Part shown: in pieces, positions 16,419 through 24,125 of the stretch
Layout of the letters: every line of letters begins with the position of its first letter
Numbering within the stretch: the first letter of the stretch is position 1
From: Azotobacter paspali
GTDB taxonomy: Bacteria > Pseudomonadota > Gammaproteobacteria > Pseudomonadales > Pseudomonadaceae
Assembly (NCBI RefSeq): GCF_042434745.1
Contig: NZ_JBHLSS010000036.1
Length of the DNA: 64,000 bases
Direction: 5' to 3' (one strand)
Program-made: the position numbers and the translations under genes
Notes under the pieces: model-generated
Told to the model about the DNA's origin: nothing
The model's input: the letters and a program-made list of their open reading frames with translations, nothing else
Database searches by the model: none

Positions 16419-17405
16419 TCAGCGATTCACATTGACCACGACCCGCCCGCGCACCTTGCCGGCGAGCAGTTCGCTGGCCGCGGGGATGGCTTCGCCTAGG
16501 CCGATCCCGGTGGTGATCTCGTCCAGCAGCGACAGGTCGAGGTCGCGGGCCAGGCGTTCCCAGGCGACGATGCGGTCCGCGCGGGAGCGCATCACGCTGT
16601 CGATACCGGCCAGGGTGACGCCGCGCAGGATGAAGGGCGCCATCGTGGCCGGGAAGTCCATGCCCTGGGCCAGGCCGCAGGCGGCGACGGTGCCGCCGTA
16701 GCGGGTCGCGGCGCAAGCGTTGGCCAGGGTATGGCTGCCCACCGAGTCGATCACCCCGGCCCAGCGCTCCTTGGCCAGCGGCCGGCCGGGCTCGGAGAGG
16801 CCGGCACGGTCGAGGATCTCGCCGGCGCCGAGCTTCTTCAGGTAGTCGGCCTGTTCCGGGCGGCCGGTGGAGGCCACCACCCGATAGCCGAGGCGGGCGA
16901 GCAAGGCGATGGCAACGCCGCCGACCCCGCCGTTGGCGCCGGTGACCAGGATCTCGCCCTGCTCGGGCGTCACGCCGTGGCGCTCCAGGGCTAGCACCGA
17001 CAGCATCGCGGTGTAGCCGGCGGTGCCGACGGCCATCGCCTGGCGGGCCGTGAAACCCTGGGGCAGGGGGATCAGCCAGCGGCCGTCCAGGCGCGCCTTC
17101 TGCGCCAACCCGCCCCAGTGGTTCTCGCCGACGCCCCAGCCGTTGAGCAGAACCGCATCGCCGACCTCGAAATCTGGGTTGGCGCTGGCTTCCACCGTAC
17201 CCGCCAGGTCGATCCCCGGCACCATCGGAAACTTGCGCACCACCGGGCCCTTGCCAGTGATGGCCAGCGCATCCTTGTAATTGAGCGTGCTGTAGTCCAC
17301 CCGCACGGTCACGTCACCCTCGGGCAGTTGCGCCTCGTCCAGAATGGCGCTGCGGGCGCGGTAACCGGCCGCGTCGTCCTTTTCGATCAGGATCGCTTCG
17401 AACAT
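16419..17405 (-). CDS. acuI: AcuI/YhdH-family acryloyl-CoA reductase or quinone oxidoreductase
   Basis: This is a cytosolic NADPH-dependent medium-chain dehydrogenase without zinc, 328 residues. Family features: MFEAILIEKDDAAGYRA at the N terminus, DYSTLNYKDALAITGKGP, PMVPGIDLAGTV, GWGVGENHWGGLAQKARL, the nucleotide-binding ILVTGANGGVGGVAIALLAR, and VIDSVGSHTLANACAATRYG. AcuI converts acryloyl-CoA to propionyl-CoA; related YhdH proteins have broader reductase activity, so the substrate is inferred. A palindrome 17 bp upstream may be its operator. Confidence 0.88.
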   Translation of the reverse strand: MFEAILIEKDDAAGYRARSAILDEAQLPEGDVTVRVDYSTLNYKDALAITGKGPVVRKFPMVPGIDLAGTVEASANPDFEVGDAVLLNGWGVGENHWGGLAQKARLDGRWLIPLPQGFTARQAMAVGTAGYTAMLSVLALERHGVTPEQGEILVTGANGGVGGVAIALLARLGYRVVASTGRPEQADYLKKLGAGEILDRAGLSEPGRPLAKERWAGVIDSVGSHTLANACAATRYGGTVAACGLAQGMDFPATMAPFILRGVTLAGIDSVMRSRADRIVAWERLARDLDLSLLDEITTGIGLGEAIPAASELLAGKVRGRVVVNVNR

Positions 17406-17420
17406 GCACCGTCTCCTTTT

Positions 17421-17435
17421 TAGACGAGTCGTTTA
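17421..17435. promoter_or_regulatory. Short dyad upstream of acuI
   Basis: TAgACGAGTCGTtTA is a 15-bp dyad with a perfect ACGAGTCGT core (17424-17432), 16 bases before the acuI ATG. Its form suits a TetR-family repressor site. No regulator gene is adjacent. Confidence 0.4.
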
Positions 17436-17587
17436 TTTCTGGTCGAAAAATATGCCAGGACCTGAGTAAGCGGGCCAGGCCCTGTCCAGTAGTCGTTCCC
17501 TGGGGGTGCTGCGAGCGCTACGGCAGCAGGTTATAGACCGATCGTCTCGAATGAAAAATCGAGCCGCTTGGCCTGGTTTGGAGGTGT

Positions 17588-17645
17588 ATCGGCCAGGATG
17601 ACGATGAAGGCGCCGGTCGGACCGACGAACCGCATCCGGCCGACT
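17588..17645 (-). pseudogene. Short SulP permease gene fragment
   Basis: The minus strand encodes RMRFVGPTGAFIVILAD. About 34 bases (17590-17623) match the SulP gene at 38.7 kb with a single difference, and weaker similarity extends some 25 bases further. The rest of the 17406-17955 gap holds no gene I can recognise. It looks like the last trace of a second SulP gene. Confidence 0.5.
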
Positions 17646-17955
17646 TGGAGGCCTTTCCCATTTTTCCTGAAATCGGAAATTAAGAAGAGGGATAAAACTT
17701 CACCCGAGAAAGACCGTAGATGAAATACCAAGTCATCAGGAACGACAGCTCCGGGCCAGTGTGCGGCCTCTGGGAGCGGCGATGGGGACGGGAGGCCGGG
17801 CCGCTCGGGGCCGGCTTCGTCGGGTGGGGGGGGAGGAAAACCGGAGCGTGCTGCGAAAACGTGCGGGACGCTCTTCGGTGAAGGCGGTTGTCCCTGTACT
17901 ACGCTTTCCCTGTCGCAGTCGCCCGCACCGGTTGTGGGTGGCTCGGGAGGAAGGC

Positions 17956-18810
17956 ATGCAACAGGAAACCTATGAAATCGCCACCATGAGTCGCCGCGAA
18001 ATCGATCTGGCGATCGACTGGGCAGCCAACGAGGGTTGGAATCCGGGCATTCACGATGCGCAGTGCTTTCATGCGGTCGACCCGGACGGCTTTCTGATCG
18101 GGCTCTTGAACGACGAGCCGGTCGCCACGGTTTCGGCGGTTCGCTATGACGATTCTTTCGGTTTCATCGGTCTTTACATCGTCAGGCCGGAATACCGGGG
18201 CTGCGGATACGGTTCGCGCATCCTCGGCGCCGCAACCGAGCGTCTCGCCGGATGCAACATCGGGCTCGATGGCGTGGTGGGCCAGCAGGAGCATTACCGC
18301 AGGCTCGGTTTCCGGCTGGCCTACCGCAACGTGCGCTACGAGGGCTGGGGCCCCGGCGGCGTTTCCGCGGACTCCGGCGAATGCGTCGAACTGACCGCCT
18401 TGCCCTTCGACCGGGTCGAGGCCTATGACCGGGCCTTCTTCCCGGCACCGCGGACCCGTTTCCTCGAACGCTGGATCGCCCAGCTCGACGCCAGGGCGCT
18501 GGGCGTCCTGCTGGAGGGGCGTCTCGCTGGCTACGGTGTCCGCCGCAAGTGCCTCTCCGGCCACAAGATCGGTCCTCTGTTCGCCGATACGCCGGCGCTG
18601 GCGCAAGCGCTCCTGGTGGGGCTGCGCGCGGGCCTCGCGGAGGCGGAGCCGTTCTATCTGGATGTGCCGGAAGTCAACCGGGCGGCGCTCGGGCTAGCCG
18701 AGCGGCACGGCATGCGCATCGTCTTCGAGACGGCGCGGATGTATACGGGAGCTGATCCGGCGCTGTCGCTGGAGCGGCTGTACGGGGTAACGACCTTCGA
18801 ACTGGGCTGA
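17956..18810 (+). CDS. GNAT-family acetyltransferase with YitH-type C-terminal domain
   Basis: This 284-residue protein has two acyltransferase-like halves. Residues 5-130 form a GNAT domain: IDLAIDWAANEGWNPGIHDA, FIGLYIVRPEYRGCGYGSRI (acetyl-CoA loop) and GQQEHYRRLGFRLAYRNVRY. Residues 150-284 match the second domain of YitH-like proteins, with GPLFADTPALAQALLVGL and LDVPEVNRAALGLAERHGM. The substrate is unknown. The ATG at 17956 has GGAGGAAGG directly upstream. It stands alone between AcuI and the ybhN operon. Confidence 0.88.
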   Translation: MQQETYEIATMSRREIDLAIDWAANEGWNPGIHDAQCFHAVDPDGFLIGLLNDEPVATVSAVRYDDSFGFIGLYIVRPEYRGCGYGSRILGAATERLAGCNIGLDGVVGQQEHYRRLGFRLAYRNVRYEGWGPGGVSADSGECVELTALPFDRVEAYDRAFFPAPRTRFLERWIAQLDARALGVLLEGRLAGYGVRRKCLSGHKIGPLFADTPALAQALLVGLRAGLAEAEPFYLDVPEVNRAALGLAERHGMRIVFETARMYTGADPALSLERLYGVTTFELG

Positions 18811-19094
18811 GTGTCGCGCCCCATTCGGCGCTATCTCGCCGGCTAGCTGATCTTTGCGCATGACGGGCGGCGGCATAGCCTGTCGACGGCCATGCTCGGC
18901 GTGCCGCCGGTGGGGCTGCCGATATCCGTCGGTTCGCTCGGCGAACCTCTCACCTTGGTACTGCTTGCGGCGTACCGGCGATCGCCCCGATCGGCTGGCC
19001 GCGGCGGTGCCGGGCAGCTTTTGGCGGACCGATTCGGCCCGGCGTCCGGCTGCCGTCGCCGGACCCCGATGTGGCGCGAACATGGACGGGTGCA

Positions 19095-20057
19095 CTATGT
19101 CCGTGTCCGTGTCCGTGTCCGTTTCGCCCGCGCCTCGAGTCCCAGGTAGACCAGGCTGGCGACCAGCAGGGGCAGCAGGTAGTAGATCGCCCGGTAACCG
19201 AGCAGCGCGGCGAGCACGCTGTCGCGTTCCGCCTGCTGGTGGAGCAGGGCGACGAACACCGTTTCCAGTACGCCGAGCCCGGCGGGAATATGGGTGAGCA
19301 CGCTGGCGATGCTGGCGATCAGCAGGGTGCCGAGCACGGTGCCGTAACCGACCTGCTGCAGCAGCAGGACATGAATGACCAGCGCCATCAGTAGCCAGTT
19401 GCCGACGCCCAGGACGAGCTGCCAGAGCGCTAGGCGCAGGCTCGGCAGGCCGAGCGAGTGTCCGCGCAGGCTCAGCACGCGGCGGCGGGAGAAGGCGCAG
19501 AGCGTCAGGTAGAGGCCGACCAACGCCAGTAGCAGGACGCCGAGGAGCCGCAGATTGTCATGGTCGAGCGCCCAGTGCGCGGGAGGACGCACGGCGCCGG
19601 CGGCGAAGACCAGGCCGGCGAGCAGCAAGTAAGCGATCCAGTTGGTTGTCAAGCTCAGGCTGTAGACCTGAGTGATCTGCACGGCGGACAGGCCGAGGCG
19701 CGAGTAGAGGCGGTAGCGCAGGGCCAAGCCGCCGATCCAGGCGCCGAGGTTGAGGTTGAAGGCGTAGCAGACGAAGGTCACCGCCAATACCTGGCCGGTC
19801 GGCAGATGGTGATGGGCATAGCGCCGCCCGAGCAGATCGAAGCAGGCATAGAGCAGGTGGCTGGCGGCGGCGATGGCCAGGGCCGACAGCAGGGTGCCCG
19901 GCCGGTAGTCGGCCAGTGTGGTGAACACGTTGCGCCATTCGACTTTGCGCGCTAGGCCGAACAGCAGTCCGACCATCAAGATGAAGAAGACCCAGATGAG
20001 AAGACGGCGGATCGGCGGCCAGTGCCCGCGCGTCCATGCGCCGAGGCCGGCTTTCAT
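19095..20057 (-). CDS. ybhN: YbhN/UPF0104-family integral membrane protein
   Basis: This is a polytopic inner-membrane protein of about 320 residues related to the flippase domain of lysylphosphatidylglycerol synthases. Visible features: LLIWVFFILMVGLLFGLA, FVCYAFNLNLGAWIGGLALR, SLTTNWIAYLLLAGLVFAAG and the conserved THIPAGLGVLETVFVALL. The ATG at 20057 overlaps the clsB stop as ATGA and replaces a longer in-frame N-terminal extension lacking hydrophobicity. The gene order ybhP-clsB-ybhN equals that of E. coli. The C terminus is an odd (RT)4 tail from a tandem repeat. A role in lipid or envelope handling is inferred from family and context. Confidence 0.88.
   Translation of the reverse strand: MKAGLGAWTRGHWPPIRRLLIWVFFILMVGLLFGLARKVEWRNVFTTLADYRPGTLLSALAIAAASHLLYACFDLLGRRYAHHHLPTGQVLAVTFVCYAFNLNLGAWIGGLALRYRLYSRLGLSAVQITQVYSLSLTTNWIAYLLLAGLVFAAGAVRPPAHWALDHDNLRLLGVLLLALVGLYLTLCAFSRRRVLSLRGHSLGLPSLRLALWQLVLGVGNWLLMALVIHVLLLQQVGYGTVLGTLLIASIASVLTHIPAGLGVLETVFVALLHQQAERDSVLAALLGYRAIYYLLPLLVASLVYLGLEARAKRTRTRTRT
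19099..19122. repeat. Hexanucleotide tandem repeat (GTCCGT)4 at the 3' end of ybhN
   Basis: Four exact GTCCGT units encode the last residues (RT)4 of the minus-strand YbhN-like protein, immediately before its TAG. Slippage by whole units would lengthen or shorten the tail without changing frame. Confidence 0.8.
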
Positions 20058-21295
20058 GGGCTGGACCGGTGCAGGTTGTCGCCGCCGTCCGGCCGGGGGT
20101 ATTGCAGGATTTCCACCCGCGGGCTGTGCGCCGGTAGCCAGCCGACCCAGGCCGGGAAGTGGCTGAGGGCATGGTAGGCGAGAAAGGCCAGCGGCATGTG
20201 CCACCAGGTGTCGCGGGCGATCCGCTCCTTGGTCATGAGTCGGCAATGGTGGCGCTGCAGCCGCTCCAGCCGGTCGCTCAGTTCCCGGTTAAAGGCCCGG
20301 TCGCGGACGATTAGGTTGGCTTCCAGGTTGAGCGACAGGCTCAGCGGGTCGAGGTTGCTCGAGCCGACCGTGGCCCATTCGTCGTCGGCCAAGGCGACCT
20401 TGCCGTGCAGCGGGCGGTCGCAGTATTCGTGGATGAGCACGCCGTCCTTGAGCAGGTATTCGTAGAACAGGCGCGCACCGAATTTGGCGATCGGCATGTC
20501 CGGTTGGCCCTGCAGGATCAGCTCCACCTTCACGCCGCGCCGCGCGGCGCGGCGAATTTCCCGCAGCAGGCGGTAGCCGGGGAAGAAATAGGCGTTGGCG
20601 ATCACCAGCCGGCGACGCGCCCGGCGGATGGCTTTTAGATATTGCTCCTCGATGTCGTTGGTATGGCGGCGGTTGTCGCGGGTGACGAACAGCACCCGTG
20701 CGCTGCCCTCGGCCGACGGCCGCGCCGGCTGCCGGCCGTTGCCCAGGACTCGATGGCGGCGGCGCCACCAGAGCCGCGACAGCTCCGTGGCGGCGATGCT
20801 GGCGAGGGCGAAGCGCTGGATGTCGCGCGTCACCGGGCCTATCACCTCGACCGAATAATCCTGCTTGGCGGTCGGGCCGAAATCGCCCAGGTGGTCGGCG
20901 GAGAAGTTGATGCCGCCAAGAAAGGCGCGGGCGCCGTCGACCACCACGATCTTGCGGTGCAGGCGGCGGAACAGGTTGGTGCGCATGCCGAACAGCTTCG
21001 CCCGTGGATCGAACATGCGCAGGCGGATGCCCACTTCGGTCATGGCCGCGATGAAACCGGGCGTCAGGTCCGCCGAGCCGTAGCCGTCCACGGTGATTTC
21101 GACGTGCACGCCGCGCCGCGCCGCGGCGATCAGTTCCCGGTGCAGTTCGTTGCCGACCTTGTCCTCGAAGAGGATGAAGGTCTCGATGAGGATCTCCCGA
21201 CGGGCCTGGCGGATGGCTTCGAACACCCGTGGAAAGAACTCCTCGCCATTTTCCAGCAGCCACAGACGGTTGCCGTTGCGCCAGGAAAAGTTCAC
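20054..21295 (-). CDS. clsB: Cardiolipin synthase B
   Basis: ClsB is a phospholipase-D-type enzyme making cardiolipin from phosphatidylglycerol and related phospholipids at the inner membrane. Both HKD motifs are present: LHRKIVVVDGARAFLGGINF and LHGKVALADDEWATVGSSNL. The protein lacks the N-terminal membrane helices of ClsA, as expected for ClsB, and opens with SWRNGNRLWLLENGEEFFPR. The GTG at 21295 overlaps the ybhP stop by four bases (GTGA). It is the middle gene of a tightly overlapping three-gene set. Confidence 0.92.
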   Translation of the reverse strand: MNFSWRNGNRLWLLENGEEFFPRVFEAIRQARREILIETFILFEDKVGNELHRELIAAARRGVHVEITVDGYGSADLTPGFIAAMTEVGIRLRMFDPRAKLFGMRTNLFRRLHRKIVVVDGARAFLGGINFSADHLGDFGPTAKQDYSVEVIGPVTRDIQRFALASIAATELSRLWWRRRHRVLGNGRQPARPSAEGSARVLFVTRDNRRHTNDIEEQYLKAIRRARRRLVIANAYFFPGYRLLREIRRAARRGVKVELILQGQPDMPIAKFGARLFYEYLLKDGVLIHEYCDRPLHGKVALADDEWATVGSSNLDPLSLSLNLEANLIVRDRAFNRELSDRLERLQRHHCRLMTKERIARDTWWHMPLAFLAYHALSHFPAWVGWLPAHSPRVEILQYPRPDGGDNLHRSSP

Positions 21296-22122
21296 AGGCG
21301 CACCTCGGCCGCCAGAGGCAGGTGGTCGGAGAGGTGGGGCCAAGGAGTATGGGACAGCACCCTGGCGTGCAGCGGCTCGAGATTGCGCACGTAGATGCGG
21401 TCCAGGCGCAGCAGCGGCAGGCGCGCCGGAAAGCTGCGCGCGCAGTGGCCGTGGCTGTGCTCGAAGACCTCGATCAGGCCACAGTCGCGCAGACGGGCAG
21501 AGGCACGCAGGCGCCAGTCGTTGAAATCCCCGGCGACCAGGATGCGCGCCTGCGCGGGCAGCGAGCCGATCAGTTCGCAAAGCAGGCCGAGCTGCTTCTG
21601 CCGGTGGCTTTCGAGCAGGCCCAAATGCACGCAGATGGCGTGTACCTCCGGTTGTCCCGGCACTTCCAGTTCGCAGTGCAGCAGGCCGCGCCGCTCCGGG
21701 CCGGGAACGGAGATGTCGAGGTTGCGGTGGCGCTGGATGGGATACTTGGACAGCACGGCGTTGCCATGGTCGCCATCCGGGTAGACGACGTTGCGCCCAT
21801 AGGCGAAATCGCCCCACATGCTCTCGGCGAGAAACGCGTAGTGCGGAGTTTCCGGCCAGTCGCGATGGTGCCGGGCATGGCGCTCGTGGGTACCGAGCAC
21901 CTCCTGGAGGAACACCAGGTCCGCCGACACGTCGCGTACCGCCTTGCGCAGCTCGTGCAGGATGAAGCGGCGGTTAAGCGCGGTGAAACCCTTGTGGGTG
22001 TTCACCGTGAGGATATGTAGGGAGTCGACGCACTGTTCTTCGCCATGGGCCTTCCGGCACCGGGTCTCCGCTCCGGGCTGCGGAGCGGGGCTCGGCCGGT
22101 CTAGCCGGGATTCCGTGGTCAT
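21292..22122 (-). CDS. ybhP: YbhP-like endonuclease/exonuclease/phosphatase family protein
   Basis: This 276-residue protein has the EEP fold of metal-dependent phosphoesterases. Seen: LTVNTHKGFTALNRRF, the metal-binding Glu in LVFLQEVLG, GNAVLSKYPI, HLGLLESHRQKQL, the catalytic AGDFNDWR, and the terminal SDHLPLAAEV. About 30 low-complexity N-terminal residues precede the domain, so the true start may be later. It lies upstream of clsB in the E. coli-like order, suggesting a phospholipid or nucleic-acid substrate connected with envelope stress; the substrate is unknown. Confidence 0.86.
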   Translation of the reverse strand: MTTESRLDRPSPAPQPGAETRCRKAHGEEQCVDSLHILTVNTHKGFTALNRRFILHELRKAVRDVSADLVFLQEVLGTHERHARHHRDWPETPHYAFLAESMWGDFAYGRNVVYPDGDHGNAVLSKYPIQRHRNLDISVPGPERRGLLHCELEVPGQPEVHAICVHLGLLESHRQKQLGLLCELIGSLPAQARILVAGDFNDWRLRASARLRDCGLIEVFEHSHGHCARSFPARLPLLRLDRIYVRNLEPLHARVLSHTPWPHLSDHLPLAAEVRL

Positions 22123-22128
22123 GGGCGC

Positions 22129-23463
22129 TCAGTGTCGTTCTGGTCGCGGGCTGATGGATACCGGGTCGCTGGCGGGGAAGGTCTCCTCGATGCCTTCGTC
22201 GAGCAACTGGTCCGTGCTCGACAGTTCTTCGCTGCCCTCGATGTCGCCCTGCGTCCGCTGCGGCTGCAGCTCGACCTTGATCCAGCCGTGCTCGTGCCGG
22301 TCGAAGGCCTTGATGGCGGCGATGGCGTCGCCCATCGGCTTGATCTGGGTGAGGATCTTCGCCGGGTCGATGCGCCTAGCCAGGATCAGCTCGATCAGCT
22401 TGGGAATGTACTTGCGGTGATGGCAGTTGCCCATGTTGATAGTCAGGTTCTTTTCCGTCGCCAGACCGATTGGGAAGCTGCGCGCCTGCTGCGGGTAGAC
22501 CCCGACGATCGACAGAGTGCCGGCCTTGGCCAGGGCCTCCACGGCCCAGTCCAAGGCCTGGCTGGGCGCGTCGCCCGGGTGCCAGTTGGCGCCGTCGGGA
22601 TGAGTCTTCGGTGCCACGGTGGCGACTTCCTGGGCGAAACGCTCCTCCTCCTCGGGGTCGTGGCCATGCTGGAAGGCGTGTTCGTGCCCGGCGTCCACGC
22701 CCACCGCCTCGATGGCCCGGTCGACGCCGATGCCGTCGGTCAGCCGGCGCAGGGTCCGCACCGGGTCTTCGCGTTCGAAATCGATGATTTCCGCACCCTG
22801 CTGGCGCGCCATCTGCAGGCGATCCGGGTAGCGGTCGATGGCGAACACCCGCGAGGCGCCGAGCAGCTTGGCACCGGCGATGGCGAATTGGCCGACAGGG
22901 CCGCAGCCGAACACGGCAACGGTGTCGCCGTCGCGGATCTCGGCCATTTCTGCGCCGAAATAACCCGTGGGAAAGATGTCCGAGAGCAGAATGGCCTGAT
23001 CGTTGCTGATCTCGCTGGGCAGCTTGACCAGGCCGACGTTGGCGAAGGGAATCCGCGCCTTTTCCGCTTGCAGTCCCTGGAAGGCCCCACTCTGTTGAGG
23101 GCCTCCGTAGAACGCGGTGCCGGCGTTCTTGCCGTTGGGGTTGGCCACGTCGCACTGGGCGTAGTAGCCGGCGCGGCAGTAGGAACAGTTGCCGCAGGCG
23201 ATGGTGGACGGAATCACCACGCGGTCGCCGATCTGCAGGTTGCGGACTTCCTCGCCCAGTTGTTCGACGATGCCGACGCCCTCGTGGCCGAGGATGGTGC
23301 CCGGGCGCATGCCGCCGACGCTGCCACGGATGAAGTGCAGGTCGGTTCCGCAGATGGCCGAGGCGGTCAAGCGGACGATCGCATCGGTCGGCGCTTCGAT
23401 TTGGGGGTCCGGTACATCGTCCAGGCGGATGTCGCCGATGTCGTGGAAAACTACCGCTTTCAT
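22129..23463 (-). CDS. Zinc-dependent alcohol dehydrogenase, formaldehyde-dehydrogenase-like
   Basis: This is a cytosolic NAD-dependent medium-chain dehydrogenase resembling glutathione-independent formaldehyde dehydrogenases. The catalytic zinc site has SAICGTDLHFIRG and GHEGVGIVE; the structural zinc loop is CGNCSYCRAGYYAQC; the Rossmann motif is VAVFGCGPVGQFAIAGAKLL. The last 40 residues form an extra acidic tail containing DQLLDEGIEETFPASDPVSI, a motif also known as small stand-alone proteins. ATG 23463 is preferred over GTG 23469 because GGGGAGG is spaced properly. It follows a CBS protein and precedes ybhP by six bases, so it is probably part of the same stress operon. Confidence 0.88.
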   Translation of the reverse strand: MKAVVFHDIGDIRLDDVPDPQIEAPTDAIVRLTASAICGTDLHFIRGSVGGMRPGTILGHEGVGIVEQLGEEVRNLQIGDRVVIPSTIACGNCSYCRAGYYAQCDVANPNGKNAGTAFYGGPQQSGAFQGLQAEKARIPFANVGLVKLPSEISNDQAILLSDIFPTGYFGAEMAEIRDGDTVAVFGCGPVGQFAIAGAKLLGASRVFAIDRYPDRLQMARQQGAEIIDFEREDPVRTLRRLTDGIGVDRAIEAVGVDAGHEHAFQHGHDPEEEERFAQEVATVAPKTHPDGANWHPGDAPSQALDWAVEALAKAGTLSIVGVYPQQARSFPIGLATEKNLTINMGNCHHRKYIPKLIELILARRIDPAKILTQIKPMGDAIAAIKAFDRHEHGWIKVELQPQRTQGDIEGSEELSSTDQLLDEGIEETFPASDPVSISPRPERH

Positions 23464-23500
23464 GGGCACCTCCCCGGAAGGCAGTCGGTTGCTAGCGCGC

Positions 23501-23914
23501 TCAGTGCGCCTGGGCCACGCCGTGCAGCACGGTGTCGCTGATCGAGGGGTTGTTGCAGGCGCTGATGTTGCCCAGCGAAACCACGCCGACCAGGCGTTTC
23601 TCGCGGTTCATCACCGGCAGGCGGCGCACATGGATGTCGGCCATGTTCTCAGCGACGTGCTGCACGTCCTCGTCGTCGAAGCAGTAACACACGTTGGACG
23701 TCATCACTTCGCGCACCTGGGTATCGCAGCCCCTGTCCTTGGCCACGGCGCGGATAGCGATGTCGCGGTCGGTCAGCATCCCGACCAGGCGGTCGCCTTC
23801 GTTGACCAGCAAGGCTCCGCAATCGACCTTCTCCATTATCTCGGCCGCTTCGCGCAGCGTCTGGTCGGCGCGGATGGTTTGTACGTCGCAGGTCATGATG
23901 TCTTGGACTTTCAT
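23501..23914 (-). CDS. Tandem CBS-domain protein
   Basis: This 137-residue protein consists of two CBS motifs: MKVQDIMTCDVQTIRADQTL with GALLVNEGDRLVGMLTDRDI, and VREVMTSNVCYCFDDEDVQH with RRLPVMNREKRLVGVVSLGN. Such proteins bind adenine nucleotides and modulate partners. Start ATG 23914 follows GAGGAAG. It lies 37 bp ahead of the alcohol dehydrogenase on the same strand, so a regulatory role toward that enzyme or the stress operon is possible. Confidence 0.88.
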   Translation of the reverse strand: MKVQDIMTCDVQTIRADQTLREAAEIMEKVDCGALLVNEGDRLVGMLTDRDIAIRAVAKDRGCDTQVREVMTSNVCYCFDDEDVQHVAENMADIHVRRLPVMNREKRLVGVVSLGNISACNNPSISDTVLHGVAQAH

Positions 23915-24125
23915 GGTAATGTCTTCCTCTCCGAGTTGATGACAGCAGGCCTGGGAGTTCCGGCGGCCTACGCCCAAACGTCGACAGGCCCTAATAACGA
24001 GACTCGCTCCAGGGGAGGGGGTTCCCGGCTTTTCGCGAGCGGTTCGGGGCTCGCCGGTGCGTTCCGGCGCGCGTTACGACGCTTCGCGGGAGGCGCTCGT
24101 TCCGGGCGTGCGGCGCCGCCGCGCT

